This document shows, in pieces, positions 45,101-57,920 of a DNA stretch of 64,000 nt; position 1 is the first letter of the stretch, and every line of letters begins with the position of its first letter. Source of the DNA: Rhipidocladum racemiflorum (Eukaryota > Streptophyta > Magnoliopsida > Poales > Poaceae). The position numbers were made by a program, and so were the translations under genes. The notes under the pieces are model-generated. The model was given only the letters and a program-made list of their open reading frames with translations. It was not told where the DNA came from and searched no databases. The DNA is taken from positions 2,046,001-2,110,000 of the forward strand of contig CM070581.1 of the NCBI GenBank assembly GCA_036346355.1, given 5' to 3'.

Positions 45101-48100
45101 AAAAGAAAGAGCCAGGATATGATAGCGCCTAGGAATGATGCAGTTATACGAAACACCAGCAATGTGAGTACTGGATATGACTTAATGGTAGAGCACCATC
45201 AGGTTAACTTCAGCTCTGTTTCTCACTCTCTATAACTAGATATAACATATTTCGAGTTAAATTTTAAGTATAACAACCAAATATGCTTATAGAAGAAAGA
45301 GTTTCCGAAGAATCACACAGAACAAAATTAAGCAGAAATACAACGCTAATTCCAAATTTCCAATACAATACAGGTGTTGGAAATCTTGCGTTTAAAAGAT
45401 AGTAGTGCCATCTCGGACAATAAATCCATCAATAGCGTATGATGGGCAATACTTATGTGTCTCTCAATTTAGATACAGGATGACTCATAATCATGAATAA
45501 ATAATATCTAGTACCTGCATAGCTACAGCAGCTGAATCTTGTATGCACGGTTTCGGCTTTTCAACCATGCCTAATTGACTTGAAATGAACTGATGATATT
45601 CTGATGTTTGCATATGACTACGATAATGGGTTCAAATTTTCAAGAAAACCAAATAATTTTATCAAGACCATTTAAACTATTTAAAATACAATATAACTAA
45701 TTTAAATTTCATCATTTAGATATCAAGTACCTGGTGTGGTCTGTACAATTGCCTGCAACGCCTGTCGATCCTTGCTTGCAGTAGGGTATTTGTAGAATGC
45801 AGCCTTGAGATAAGCTACTTCAACACACTTATATGCTAAAGCAGCAGCGGCCATCTTCTTGCACTTTTCATATGCACGACCAACAAAGCTGACAATCAAA
45901 AGAATAAAATTAATTACAGTGACCAAATCTGAGCACTGTTCACCTAAATAAAGGAGCACTGTTAGACACAATCACAAGTCCGCAACTACTGATCATAAAT
46001 TGATAACACAATCAATTAAACTTTGATTGGAGCAATACAATCGGCTAACATTTAGTAATACCAAATCAATTTTGTAGCACAAATATAGCTGTTGCATAGA
46101 CTGTGCTGTAAATAGCGTCAGCCTAACCAAGTGATCATACTACCCATCCAAGTCAGGCCATGCAGAAGAAGCACTTCCAGGCACTACCATCCAATTTACA
46201 ACAGTGGGAAAACATACTCCCAAGCGTTTATTCATAGTGCATGCTGGTTCTTCATGCGCTGTATTTATAACGACGACAAAAACGTCGCTGTATTTATAAC
46301 GATGACAAAAACGTAGTCCAGGAGCAGAGGCGAAGCCAGCCATGGGGCGCTATAGGGCGTGTGCCCCTGCTCTAACGCGGTGACAGGAAGGATGACATAT
46401 CACGCTCACAAAAAATTCGAGGATATTACACTCATCCTTCCTGTCAGGCTGAAACAAGGCACGATCAGATTAGCCCAAAAAAGATAGATCATCACTAATG
46501 CAATGTCAAATAAATTTTAAAGAAAGGATCTAGATATTGTTTATCTTGCATTTGATGTTAGATTTGTTGGGCATTACTAATGCAATATCAAATGAATTTT
46601 AAAGAAAGGATCTAGATATTGTTCATGCCATGGACCTAATTATGGATGTGAAAGAGAACTTGCAAAATTGGATTTTTTTGGGCAATGAAGGTTATCAAGA
46701 CTGATTTGCGCAACAAAGTCTCCGGTGATTGGCTCAATGACTTAATGGTGTGCTACACCGAGAAAACAATATTCAAATCTATTGATGATGAAGCAATTAT
46801 GGACTACTTTCAAATGATGAAAACCCGTAGAATGTGCTTGCATGTTGCCTCCAAATTCAACTCGTAGCTAGTGTGCCTAGCAACTTCATTTATGTGAGTA
46901 TCTTATAAACTTCTACTTTGTTTCACTTGTTAAATGGTTATTTATGTATAAATTTGGCTTTTAATAGTAGTTGAAATGTTTAGCTTAGCCCCCCCTCTAA
47001 TTTACTCCTGGCTTCGCCACTGTCCAGGAGAGGACTGCAACCCAAAAGATCTAAATGTATGGCAGAATGCAGTGTCACAGAAACAGTGCATTAACCAGTC
47101 AAGATGCTATTTGCTAAATAAACATTTACATTTGCACGAGGTCAAGAACAAAGTGCACATTTTAACCTAAAGGATCAAGCTTCCTTTGTTCCACATAAAT
47201 GAAATAACCTGGCACAGGGAACAACATATCATATATATTAGTCCAGCTTACGTGCAGAGTTTTGCGGTATCAGAATACAGGTCCTGAGCTGCATCGCCTT
47301 GTTTCAAACCATCAATACTAGGAGATTCCAAACGTGACGCTACATGCAAAAATTTTAAGGCTGCCTCAAAATAAAGTCTTGTACTTTCAAGTTCTTTTCC
47401 TTCATCCTGCAGAGAAAGTTGGTGAGAACCTTACACAGCAAAAATTAGCATATACATACGGGCATGACATGGCATCTAAGAGAAACTAGGGTGAACAACC
47501 TTCAAACGGTTAGCCTTGTGCTTTAAATCTAGGGCTTCTTTATGAGCATATGCAGTTGAATTACTGTCCTTTCTAACTGGGCTGGAAATGTCTGCATGAT
47601 TAGAAATTGCTTGTTTTGCAACACCATGTTGTCCTCCATTTTCAACATTCCACCGCCTTAATGGTGGTGTCAATTTTGATGCATTAGATTTGACTAGAGT
47701 GGAGTGGGATTGCAGTTTGCTTTCTTTCGGAGGTGAGGGGGCCATTTGGGGTTTGAGCTTCTGCGTATCTTGCTTGTTACTCTTGGGGTATGATTTCTCT
47801 TTTCCAGATGGCACCTCTGTTTGAGGATTTCCATCTAGAGGGTAATGAATTGATCCATTTCTGTCTTGGAGTTGGAGGGAAGATGCACTTTTCTTATTTT
47901 CATGCACAATCGAATCACCTTTATTATCCAAGACTACCGTCCTAGGTTGCATTGATGAGCCATCAGCATGAAAGTTATTTTTATAACCAGAATGCAAGTG
48001 GTTATAGCCTCTAGCAACACTGGTGCCTTTCACAGCGGAATCCTTTCTCCCAGATGCATGCTGCAGATTATCATCCAAACCCCTTTCCAAATAAATCCCA

Positions 48101-51100
48101 TTAGAGGCATGACCTTGAGTTAACTGAACCAGCTCATCATCTTGATCAGAATTTCCTTGCAAAGAGCCATGCAAAACAGGCTTAGTAGCAAGCAGACTCT
48201 CCTGGGACTTCCTAGCTTGCCGAACATTGTCTACTATGGCAACTTCAGTATTTAGATACTTTGCCGAGCTCAGCGTGGTGCTTGAGTTGGCAATCAAATA
48301 TCCATCCTTTCCCAATATTCTGTCATGGTAGAGCTTGTCAATGTTTCTCGATGGTGATGAAAAAACAAACTCAATTGGCGAAGTCTTTGCAACTTGAGAG
48401 TTTTGTTTCTTTTTCTGTGAGTCTGAAGCCTTTGAAGAACTTGAAGTTACAGCTGTAGTCTGAAAGCAGGCCACATCACTAGAAGCAGGTTCAACCAAGT
48501 CCAACGCCTGTTGAGAAGGTCTATTTTCTAATAGTTCAGGCGGACCTCTTTTACCAGCAAAAGGAGTGCTATCCTCAACTAGTTCATTGCTTAGATGCCC
48601 CCGATTATCAGATAAAATCTGATTAGAATGCACAACTTTTACTGATTTGGAATCCGTCGATGAAAACAGTTCTTCAGACTTCGTTAACTTTGACTTTGCT
48701 TCCTTTAAGTTTTGATCCTTATAAGTCTCCTTGGCAAGAGAGCTGTGGATCAATGTAGTTCCTTTGCTCACCTGAGCTGTTGAATTGTGCTGAATCTCCT
48801 CCCATTCCTTCACTATCCTCTTCTTACTAGACAAATCTGATCTTTGTACATCTGAAGAGTAAAAATGTTCCTTGTTCTCGTGTTCAGGAAGAAATATATC
48901 CTCATCCTTAGCTCTCTTGGATTTCTCCAAAGGATTATGCCTAGAAATGTGTTTTTGGTTTGATGAAGAAACATCACTCCTTTCACCCAAACTCTTTAAA
49001 GTCATTGCCTTTGCAGGAAAAGCCTTGGCCTTATCAGGAAAGTCTCCACTACCTAAATCATACCCAGGGTTCCGATCTTTGCCAGAATGATGCCGCTGCT
49101 CCTTTTTAATTTTCTTAGAAATTTTATATTCATCATGATCCATCTCTCTCTTGCTGTTTACTTTTGAATGCTTCTTGGATCTTTCCACAAGATCTCCTGT
49201 ATTTGAATAACGAAATATATCAGCAAAGAAATGTAAATAATTGATACAACATATAGCTAAAATATATACGAAGATAGTGTATCATATAGAACTGAAATAA
49301 TAGAAGGAAGAATGATAACAGAACCTCCATCAGAATAGCTACCACAATTCTTGCTCTTGGACTTTTTCTTTTCAGTGAAAAGATCAACTGATTTGCTCAC
49401 TGAATCTCTCTCAATAGGATACTGGTTACCATCAGCAATACTTTTACTTCTAGTAGGAGCATGTTGGTTGCTCATTGGATAAACTGAAGATTGTGTTGGG
49501 TGAGATCCATCAACCAAACCATTTCCGTCACTCGGAGCATTTTTCCTTTTCCTACTCTGTTCAACATGTCCATTTATATTCAAAGTGCTGGCTGTTGCTA
49601 GTCCTGCAGAAGCAACATGAGGATGACCAACTGAAGGAATACCATTGGCAGGGGCTGGGATGACATATAGTGCATTCAGAGCATTCGTAGTATCATCCTC
49701 ACTAACGTCGCACCTATTCATCCCAGGCCTGCAAAAGTTCCAAATTACAGCTTTTCAGCAAGGAACAAACAGTGTTCATCAACTTATGAACATGGAGAAA
49801 TATTATATTGTTCATGTATTGTAAGATATCACCTCACAGGCAATTCCTAGCTAGCATAATTTAAACTGCAACCTAAACAGTGTAAGTCTAATATAGTAAA
49901 GCACAGAAAACCATGCAATAAGATCCATATAAATTCCAATCCTAAGATTATCAAAATGCAGCTGCTCCATAACAAATATTGCTTGTTTTAGGTTGAACGG
50001 AAACAAAATCTCACATCTAATACAGGTATAGTAGTTTAAAAGCAGTCAAACCAAACAACTCCGGATGGATAAGGTGCCGCTGGTTACATGCTACCTACTG
50101 ACACACTCAAAACAAACAGGAAATATAAACAGAAGATTAAAAAAATGCACATTGCATGTATGAACTTTAACTTACAGCCACAGTTGCATGCTACATTTCC
50201 ACTTCTTTGGAAGAGTAGAAGGATTCATCTCATATGGTAGGAGACGCCATCTCTGGCATATGTCACAGCATACCCAGTGTTCCTCTATCACGACAGGGGC
50301 AGGAAGTGCAGGAGGTTCATTTGTAGTTGATACACTGGCAGATGGAGGTATATGCATCTTCTGATCCTCGGATGCTGTATGCCTGTCATTCTTTACACTA
50401 GATAAGATCTCCATCTTTGATGTCCCAGGCATATCAGAATCCCTTTCACTGTCATTCTTCCAAGATTTTTCCTTTGGCCGCAACTCTCCCAAGCCACTTC
50501 CGTTCTCCAATGTATCCTGTTCCTTGCCTCCATAAGATCCTTTAGGTAAGTTGTCCCTGATATCTCTACCTGATTTTTCTTTGGGTTTCTTTCCGGAATA
50601 GTTAGATTTGGATTGAGAATTATTTTTCCTCTCTTTAACTGCAGCAGAAGTACAAACACCCTTGTCCTCCAGGAAATCAGAAGATGTTGAAGCATTCATC
50701 TTTTGTTCCCCCTGCATTCTTTTGACATCACTCTTGGATTTATTTTCTCCATTTGTATCATAAAGTAAAGTTTCTTTACCAGGAACCTTTCCCATGCTCC
50801 TGCAAACAGCAGAAGCTCTTTCATTTGTAACCTTGTTACCTTCAAAGTTAACTCCAGTGGCATTGCATTTACTCTCAGGTTTTATTTCTCTTTCTTGCTT
50901 CCTATCCAACAGAAAGTTTTTGTCATTAGTTGTATTCCTTTCTTCTAAAGTTGTCTCTGTCTTTTCTGTCTTGGGTTTCAGTTCCCCCTTTGCTGCTGAA
51001 AAATCCATTTCTGAACTGCCATAAACACTGTTTTCTAAACATCCTGCTGCTTCTGCTTTGACGGTTTCAGCTTTGATTGTCGTGAAGCCACTGTTCATGG

Positions 51101-53556
51101 CCCATTCTTTCAATCGGGTATCTTTATTTCCTTCCAAGGTGTTTCCTGTCAGCCCCTCTTCAAATTGACTCTCATCTCTTGCCTCTATGGTTCTGGAATC
51201 AGACAGCAACGGTATATTGAGAGCTTCCGATACGATCTTTTGAGCAGCAGGTGTTTCTATATCTATCTCTTTTTTCATAACTGCATTAATATTATATTTG
51301 TTTTTTGACCTCTTAGTATCAATGGATTTCTTTTTCTTACCATCAGGTTTCATTTTCTTAGCCACATGGCCTTCATATGTTTCTTGTGCATTTTCTATGT
51401 CCACAGCTGTTTCCCATTTTTTTGATGAAGGCAGAACCTTTTTTGTCAGTTGCGGAAAATCACCCAGCAGAGGGGATAACAAGAACCCTCCAGGAACTGA
51501 AAAGCACGTCATGATCTGCTCAATCATGTTTAGAGAATGAAGGCAGTTTATTCACCCTTCGAATCATGCATAATGAAAATATAAGTACAAAGAGTTAATA
51601 CAGTGATCATGCAGCAATTTACCTGAAGAATGGTCCGGGGAGATTCACGTGGCACATTATTAAATTCTGGGGAGAGGCTCCCACAGCCATCAGGGCTATC
51701 CTCCATGGATGAAGGTGAAGAAATATCGAGACCCAAACCACTGTATATAGCTGCGTTATTTCTTGCCAAGACATTTTCAGAACCAACTTTTATCCGGACT
51801 TTAAATCTATTCTGGTCGCTACACTTAGATGGTGCATACGAAGAATCATGATTGCTAGAGCCCCTCTCAGCCTTTGTGCTTTGACAAATTTCTTTTTTAC
51901 TTGAATTGCCCGAAAAAGGCACCATGGAACCATTATTCTGGGAAACAGGTGGAACTGCCACAGCCAAAGGGTTCTGAGGCATGACCTACATTATAAATCA
52001 TTACATCATCAATGCCATGCGAGTGCATGTTCATCATAACGCTGTTCTAAAACAGTACATGTTTACAGCCAAAACTAACTTAAGCACCTCAGTAGACTGG
52101 TGATAAGGAAATATGGAGCTAAGATTTGCCGCCTTAGGTGGACTTCTAGTTTGAGGCAGAGGAGAACGCTGGTAGGTAGGCAAAAATGAACCATATCCAC
52201 CAAATTTCGATCCTGTCAAAGATCAGTGTCATGTTTAATGTTTCTTTAGAATGACCCCAAATCAAGCTCAACATCTCCTCACCTAGATTCTCTGAAGACA
52301 CACCTCCTTCAAAAGCCTTCTGAAAATGGCCCAGTACATCTTGGAGTTTTTCATCCTAAAACAAAATGCACAACGAAAGCACCAAAAAGAATTATCACAA
52401 CATATTTGATAGTTGGTAGTTGGTACAGTACACAGTATATCATCTTCAAACTAAAGTTGCTGGTGTCCATTTCATTCACGTTGCTAGTTGTCCTCAAAAC
52501 GATAGACTACATGAGAGAAGACTAGAGCTATAGTGAGCCCTTTAATCATTCCAAAAGGCCATTTTTTAAGTAATTAAAAGCCACAATGCCTTCAACCAAA
52601 ATTTTGTCAACCCAAGGCTTCAATATTTCTGTCTCTGTTTTCCTTCCCCTTTTCAGATATACAGGCATGCAACATAAATTGGAAGTTTGAAGTTCCAGAT
52701 TTTGATTATATGGACTAATTGAAGCAACTGTTGACCTTAAGCTCAGAACAAAGACATTTCAGTAATTCACAGGGCATTGTAGCATAGTTACAGGATTCCC
52801 TGTAAACCCCCGTGAATCGTGAATCGGATTCGTCGAACCTAAACCGGTTTAGAGTATGGGGTCCATGTTCGCAGTGGAAAATTGAAGAAAAAGTGGCGAA
52901 ACGCGAAACCGAATCCCGTACCATGACTCGGCTAAACCGTGTTTCTAGTAACTATGCATTGTAGGCATAAAAGCATTACTGGATCCATAAATACCAAAAA
53001 GACACTCAAGGAAACACACAATCCCACTGTGCCCATAGAAACACATAATCGCAGAAGATTTATATGTTTTCTAATAATAATGAGCAGTCTAACTCTCAAA
53101 TAGGGGGGAATTGGCCAAACTACTACTGATATACCAAACTAACACCAAAACCGACTAAGAGATTCACTTTTTATTCCATGACAGCCAGTGTTATCAAAGC
53201 ATTTACTTGACAAATTTAGCGTCATCACCATCAACCGAGTGACAAATTGAGGAAACCTTACATGATCCAGCGATGCAATCGACTCCAGTGCTAGCGTAGA
53301 ATCAATCCGACGAAGCATGAGAATCAAACAAGGCATGCTCTTCCGTTCCTTTTACAAATTGGACCGATCAAACCACTCACGACTCTAAACTGGTAGGCTA
53401 CATCTACGAAATAAGCATCGTAACCCCACGGAACCAGACAACGGCGTAACATTGCGCGAGGCCACTCACAATGTAAGAGAGCGCGACGTCGGGATCGACG
53501 AAGGCGGTGTATTCGCCGCAGGCCTCCCCCTCCTCGAGCTCGGCGTCGTCCTCCAT
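42181..53556 (-). CDS. CW-type zinc-finger protein, 11 coding exons
   Basis: Exons (minus): 53,556-53,470; 52,355-52,283; 52,212-52,088; 51,985-51,623; 51,515-50,176; 49,728-49,325; 49,196-47,500; 47,406-47,252; 45,888-45,731; 45,060-44,900; 42,369-42,181. All junctions are GT-AG and phases chain to 4752 nt (1583 residues plus TGA). It starts MEDDAELEEGEACGEY. Residues ~627-680 form the CW domain (EEHWVCCDICQRWRLLPYEM ... KWKCSMQLWL, GMNRC), with its four zinc-binding Cys and conserved Trp residues. CW domains bind histone H3 tails methylated at K4, so a nuclear chromatin-reader role is likely. The middle is long, Ser/Lys-rich and probably disordered. Residues ~1364-1583 are a conserved helical C-terminus (RLYFEAALKFLHVASRLESP, AYKCVEVAYLKAAFYKYP, LDFNFRSVNDLLRLVRLSME) shared with plant homologues such as AT4G15730. 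The gene looks intact despite several intronic transposons. Confidence 0.92.
43177..43410. mobile_element. GGTGTGTTTGGTTG-type MITE, copy 1
   Basis: Inverted ends GGTGTGTTTGGTTG and CAACCAAACACACC enclose ~234 bp in intron 10 of the CW gene. A diverged copy with the same interior (TTAAGGAATAT, AATGGAACTAAATGGTA, CATCCCATC) is at 54,249-54,494. The duplication is unclear, so the superfamily is not assigned. Confidence 0.65.
43540..44436. repeat. Two diverged LTR-like tandem copies in intron 10
   Basis: Two ~370-bp copies in tandem (43,540-44,080 including a MITE, and ~44,090-44,436). Each runs from GGCTACCAGGAGGGTTAG-like sequence through TTGTACTTGGATC, TAATTATTNTTCTGTTGCAA and GCCGAGATTCGTGTAATTA to CGGGTCGCCACA. 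They look like neighbouring LTR or retroelement 3' ends left by recombination. No coding sequence is retained. Confidence 0.5.
43674..43832. mobile_element. hAT MITE with perfect 8-bp TSD
   Basis: 159 bp with ends CAGGGGCGGATCC and GCTCCGCCCCTG, flanked by the identical duplication ATCCCTTG (43,666-43,673 and 43,833-43,840). It lies within the left LTR-like copy, so it is the younger insertion. Confidence 0.85.
46325..47022 (+). mobile_element. hAT element remnant in intron 8 of the CW gene
   Basis: 698 bp with ends CAGAGGCGAAGCCAG and CTGGCTTCGCCACTG and the perfect 8-bp duplication TCCAGGAG (46,317-46,324 and 47,023-47,030). A frame at 46,685-46,867 reads DWLNDLMVCYTEKTIFKSID and ends MKTRRMCLHVASKFNS. 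It resembles the C-terminal dimerisation end of hAT transposases, so this is an internally deleted derivative of an autonomous element. Confidence 0.85.
52783..52956. mobile_element. hAT-type MITE with perfect 8-bp TSD in intron 1 of the CW gene
   Basis: 174 bp with ends CATAGTTAC and GTAACTATG, flanked by CATTGTAG on both sides (52,775-52,782 and 52,957-52,964). The interior is GC-richer than the intron around it. The superfamily is inferred from the 8-bp duplication. Confidence 0.75.
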
Positions 53557-53805
53557 GCCGCCCGCGGCGGCGCCCCGGGGCCCTACGCCGCGCGCATCCT
53601 CCTGCCGCCTCCTCACCGGCAGCGTCCACCCAGCCAACCGCCCGGCCCGGCCCCCACCTACCAGCCCGCCTCCGCCAAGCTCAGGAGCCCCCCCCAAATC
53701 GCAGCTCGAATCCGACCCCCGAGCTCCCCGATCAGCGGTATCGCCCGAATAGACGACGAATTGGATGCCTCCAGATTGGGGAACATATTCTGCAAGTTGA
53801 GGCCC

Positions 53806-53958
53806 TGTACACATATGCAAACATTAAATTTAGACCGTCTAAATCTCATTCAACGGTGACTCGAAATCATATGTGCAAACATTTTGCAATTACCCCCGAC
53901 CGAGTCACCGTTGGATAAGATTTGGACGGCCCAGATTTAATGTTTGCATATGTGCACA
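53806..53958. mobile_element. Foldback MITE just upstream of the CW gene
   Basis: Long inverted arms: TGTACACATATGCAAACATT (53,806) pairs with AATGTTTGCATATGTGCACA (to 53,958). The inner arms CAACGGTGACTCG and CGAGTCACCGTTGG extend the hairpin. It starts 250 bp upstream of the CW start codon, so it lies in the promoter or 5' UTR. The duplication was not determined with confidence. Confidence 0.65.
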
Positions 53959-54248
53959 AGGCCTCCATGTGCACAGGATATATTCCCCCAGATTGGGGAT
54001 AGCGAGATTCAGCCGTGCCGCCCGTGTGACCGTTTGCCCTCTCTCTCTCCGCCTCCTCGCCTCGCCTCGAGGTTTGCTCGCACGCGAGAAATTTTTTTTT
54101 ATTGTTTTCTGCGAGGATTTTTGCGGCTACCTTCTCCTCCTCTTTTCGTTGGTTTTCTTCTCCTTTCCCCGGTAACCCAGGTCGGCTTTCCTCACACAGC
54201 TCTTCACCACCGAATAATTGGAATGTTCCCTCCTTCGGGATGAAATTC

Positions 54249-54494
54249 GGGTGCGTCCGTTTGGGAAGGTGGTCATGGATGGTATAGGCAAGAGACGGTT
54301 TAAGACAAAAAAAAAAAAAGGTTATTTATATATTTGGTTGTTTGAATCGAATCATTTTATTTTCGGGTCAAGTGATACAAAATTAAGGAATATATCTTTT
54401 ATAAATACTGAATCATTTTATTTACCATAATAATGGAACCAAATGGTATAGGACCATCCCATCCCATTCAACTTCATCTCATTAACCAAACGCA
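54249..54494. mobile_element. GGTGTGTTTGGTTG-type MITE, copy 2
   Basis: Diverged relative of 43,177-43,410, from GGGTGCGTCCGTTTGGG to AACCAAACGCAT, containing a 12-A run and the shared CCATCCCATCCCATTCAA block. Confidence 0.55.
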
Positions 54495-54570
54495 TTATAA
54501 GTGTCATGACGAATACGGTTGCATCCTTTAATTTTGTTGGTCCACTAGTTTGACGAGACTTTTTCATTCA

Positions 54571-54816
54571 GTCCTCTAGTAAATAAAATAGTTACCTTTC
54601 CAACGTAGGTATAGTCGAACTTTTAAAGTTATCTTTTTAAATCTTTAAATTGAATACATGAAAATTATATGTGTAGATTTATCTCGAAAAGTACTTTCCA
54701 TAATATTATAATTTATTGGCCTTTATAAATATATTACCATATAAATTAGTTGTCAAAGTTGTGTTTTAGAGACCGTATCGATGTTCAAAATGACAACTAT
54801 TTATGACCGGAGGGAG
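54571..54816. mobile_element. Stowaway MITE, copy 3 (decayed left end)
   Basis: Interior and right end (ATTTATGACCGGAGGGAG followed by TA) match the copies at 29,595 and 35,248. The left end has lost the CTCCCTCC signature. Confidence 0.65.
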
Positions 54817-56977
54817 TAATATCTTTCTTTAGGGAGTCAAATAAGACAGTGATATAAATTTGGTTCGTGAATAAGATGCTTTCTTGAAATAGTTTGTATC
54901 AGAGATATTATGATTTTGTTTACAATGAAATTTTTTAAAGCACATTTGAATAGGCGAAGTTTGATTTATATCCGTATGTGGAGTGGACAGCTAAAATGTT
55001 TAGGGGTTGCAATATTCGAGATCTAAGCAATGTCAACATTCATTTAAGCTGTAGGAATGGATTGGTATCTTAAGCATCCTAGCTTAATTTCCAGAACACT
55101 TTCAAAGTTAGATGAAGACACATAAGTTGCCATGCTCCTAACAAGCTTTCTGTTTTCCTTGTGTCATCCCTACTCGATAAAAGAGTAAAGACAAAGAAAT
55201 ATCAATCCACATCACACCTTATACTACCATTTATTTTCTCTTGAATTGGCGAACCCATGGGTCGCTATTACAAAGTTGCCTATGAACTTTCAATGGTTCA
55301 CATTCACCCTCCAACTAGGTGATGGTTGCTATCCACAGCTACCATGTTGGGTGCATAAACATTGAGAGCTATCAACTTTTATAAACATCTCCCCTGTAAT
55401 ATTTGCCACGGTAGCCCATGTGTGCTATTATGTTTTGACTCAATATTGACCTTTAGCTTTTAATCAATTATTTGAAACAAGTTTTCACTTCTAAGCTTTC
55501 AAGGTCAAGGTTGTAGCATCTCTTTCGAGTTACCAGAAGAACCGATTGCCATGCACATCGGCGAAATAAGCCTATACAGTTGCTAGTAGTTTGGTACAGT
55601 GAAATAACAATATGGACCATTTGTTTAGCATAAATTTACCTTATTCAGCGCTGCTCGATTCTTCTAAAAGAGTATGAAATACATCTTTGGTACGTAAATG
55701 GAGTCTTAAATAAACAAATCAAGTTTATTTCCTGCAATAAATCTACTTTCCTTTTATAAAACCTAAATTCTCTTACTCAAGGTCTCCCATCAAATCCCTA
55801 AAATTCTACGGATAATAATCACTGAGATTCAGAACAGCCGTTTTAGCTAGACAGCATGATGCCACTTGGAGCTGAATCAACCATAGGTTGAAAAGCAAGA
55901 ACAAACAAGCCTGTACAAACTAGAAAGAAAACTAGCAAGTACCAACAATTTCCACTCAGAAGTCACATCCAAATTGAAGCAGAAGGGTGAAAAAAAAAAA
56001 ACAGTAAACAAAGAGGACGAGTTCACCGTTCTGGAGCTTGGAGAAGACAGACAGGGACATCGGTAACAGAAGGGCGCGAAACCTTCACCGTCCTTCCCAC
56101 GGATGGACGGACGTCGTTGGGGAACTCTCGCGGCAGCGGGCGGGCAAGTAATATGTAATTTAGGGGAAATTAATCTACAGGATTTAGTTAGCTGTTCATG
56201 TGCTACCAACTAGCTATGGCTGCGGTCAATTTAATTGCGTGTAGCTAGATGATTTCGATGTCGTGTATATTGACGCAGGTAGACGATCTTAATCGACGGC
56301 CTTGGCAGAGCTTTGTTGATTCATGCGTGCAAGCAAATTCTTCTTTGCGTTGGTGAGGTCGATTTCTCGTATGAGCAGCATGAGAATCAATCATAGATCT
56401 ATTTGTGATTAGTATCAAGAAAATACGATTGATCTACTAGCAAAGAATGTAGAACGATATACGCTGAATGCAGATTGGTCTTTGCTTTTGGCTTTGTAGA
56501 GCTTTGTATTAATAACGTGTTGTAAAATGTTGTTGTTTACCCGCACCAATCGACAACACGCCAATGCAATCGCACGAACAGAAGCAGGAACACAAACATT
56601 GTAAAGAGGAAAAGCTCTCTAACTTTATTAGATTGATTTTTCTGTACAAAGACAATACCCAATATATAGAAGAAAAAATCCTAGAGATCAATTTAGATTC
56701 ACCCACAGATAGATAAATAAAGACCTTCTGTACCAGAAGATTCTATCCGTATAATAATATAAACATTGCGTCGCGGCATTCGACCGATTTGTTTATTGGG
56801 AGGGCGTTTCGTTTTTTGTTAATCTCACAAGTCCTTGTCTTCCATAATAAAGTGGCAATGATGAACCTAGGCAGGCGCCATCGGATCACTGTGCGGTCAC
56901 GATTTATTTTGCACGGTGGTTAGGAATATCACGTGATGCCATCTGATCATCCAGTTCGGCTACTGTCTCTAGGAAAT
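54817..56977. other. Intergenic, no gene recognised
   Basis: AT-rich spacer between the CW gene and the transposon cluster upstream of HAK. Open frames such as 56,209-55,877 (minus) show no domain, no conserved splice context and no biased codon use. Confidence 0.5.
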
Positions 56978-57349
56978 GGCAAAATATCCGGTGCAACCAT
57001 CATTTTCGTGTAACCACCGTGCAACCCTACTAAAAAATGTTTTAAAAAATTCTGAAAAAAATCATAGATGTACATCTCAACTTACTCCATCTACGTATAA
57101 AATTTCATGATCAAATACGTCCTGTGCTAGAAGTTACAAAAAAAAAATGTGCTGTCTACTGTAGCAGGATTCCAAACGAAAATTTGTCTTTTTTGTAACT
57201 TCTAACATAGGACATATTTGATCATGAAATTTTATACGTAGATGGGGTAAGTTGAGATGTACATCCATGATTTTTTTCAGAATTTTTTGGAACCTTTTAA
57301 GAGGTTGCACGATGATTCTAAAACAAATGGCCAGACCGGATATTTTGCC
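56978..57349. mobile_element. MULE-type foldback MITE with 9-bp TSD
   Basis: 372 bp whose halves are long inverted repeats: GGCAAAATATCCGGT at the left, ACCGGATATTTTGCC at the right, and inner arms CATGATCAAATA-type sequence about a centre near 57,160. Flanks are CTAGGAAAT (56,969-56,977) and CTGGGAAAT (57,350-57,358), a 9-bp duplication with one transition. Confidence 0.8.
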
Positions 57350-57689
57350 CTGGGAAATTAATCAACTCTCCTTGCTTGATGGCATCCTGATTCTGAGCCG
57401 CCAGCTTCACAAGATAATTAAGCAGTGTGCAGTGTGTTCATGTGGACCACGGTGACATCGTTGACTTTAATCTTTGATGTTCGTTAACCTGTTACTACCA
57501 AGCTGTACGTTAGGAACTTAGGATACCACGTCAGATGCGTGCAAGAAGACGTTGATTAAAAAATGGGATTCGGTCGCTAATTATTCCGGCTTCTTAGTGC
57601 ACAAACCAGACTCGTGTTCATATGGTGTGGAATTGAACGAGTCTATTTCATCCATGCATCGTCGTGCACGCTTAAGACACGATTAGAGC

Positions 57690-57920
57690 ATGTTTGTTTT
57701 TGTTTTTGATTTTAAATTTTGACCTAAAAGCTGAATAAAAAACAAACAGATCGATTTTAAAATCTGATTCTCACAATCTAGCCCATCCATATATACTAGA
57801 ATCCACAATTTGTTTCATATGTGATTTTAGATTTTAACTTTTAGATAATCAACATCTCTATAATCACAATTTAGAATTAACTTTTAAAAAACCTAAATAA
57901 AAAACAAATAGATCCTAAGA
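57690..57920. mobile_element. Tourist-like MITE (tentative)
   Basis: Left GAGCATGTTTGTTTTTG and right AAAAACAAATAGATCCTA are imperfect inverted ends. The interior is AT-rich with repeated GATTTTAAAAT-like tracts. A 3-bp duplication would be expected and could be TTA/TAA, but the edges are soft. Confidence 0.35.
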
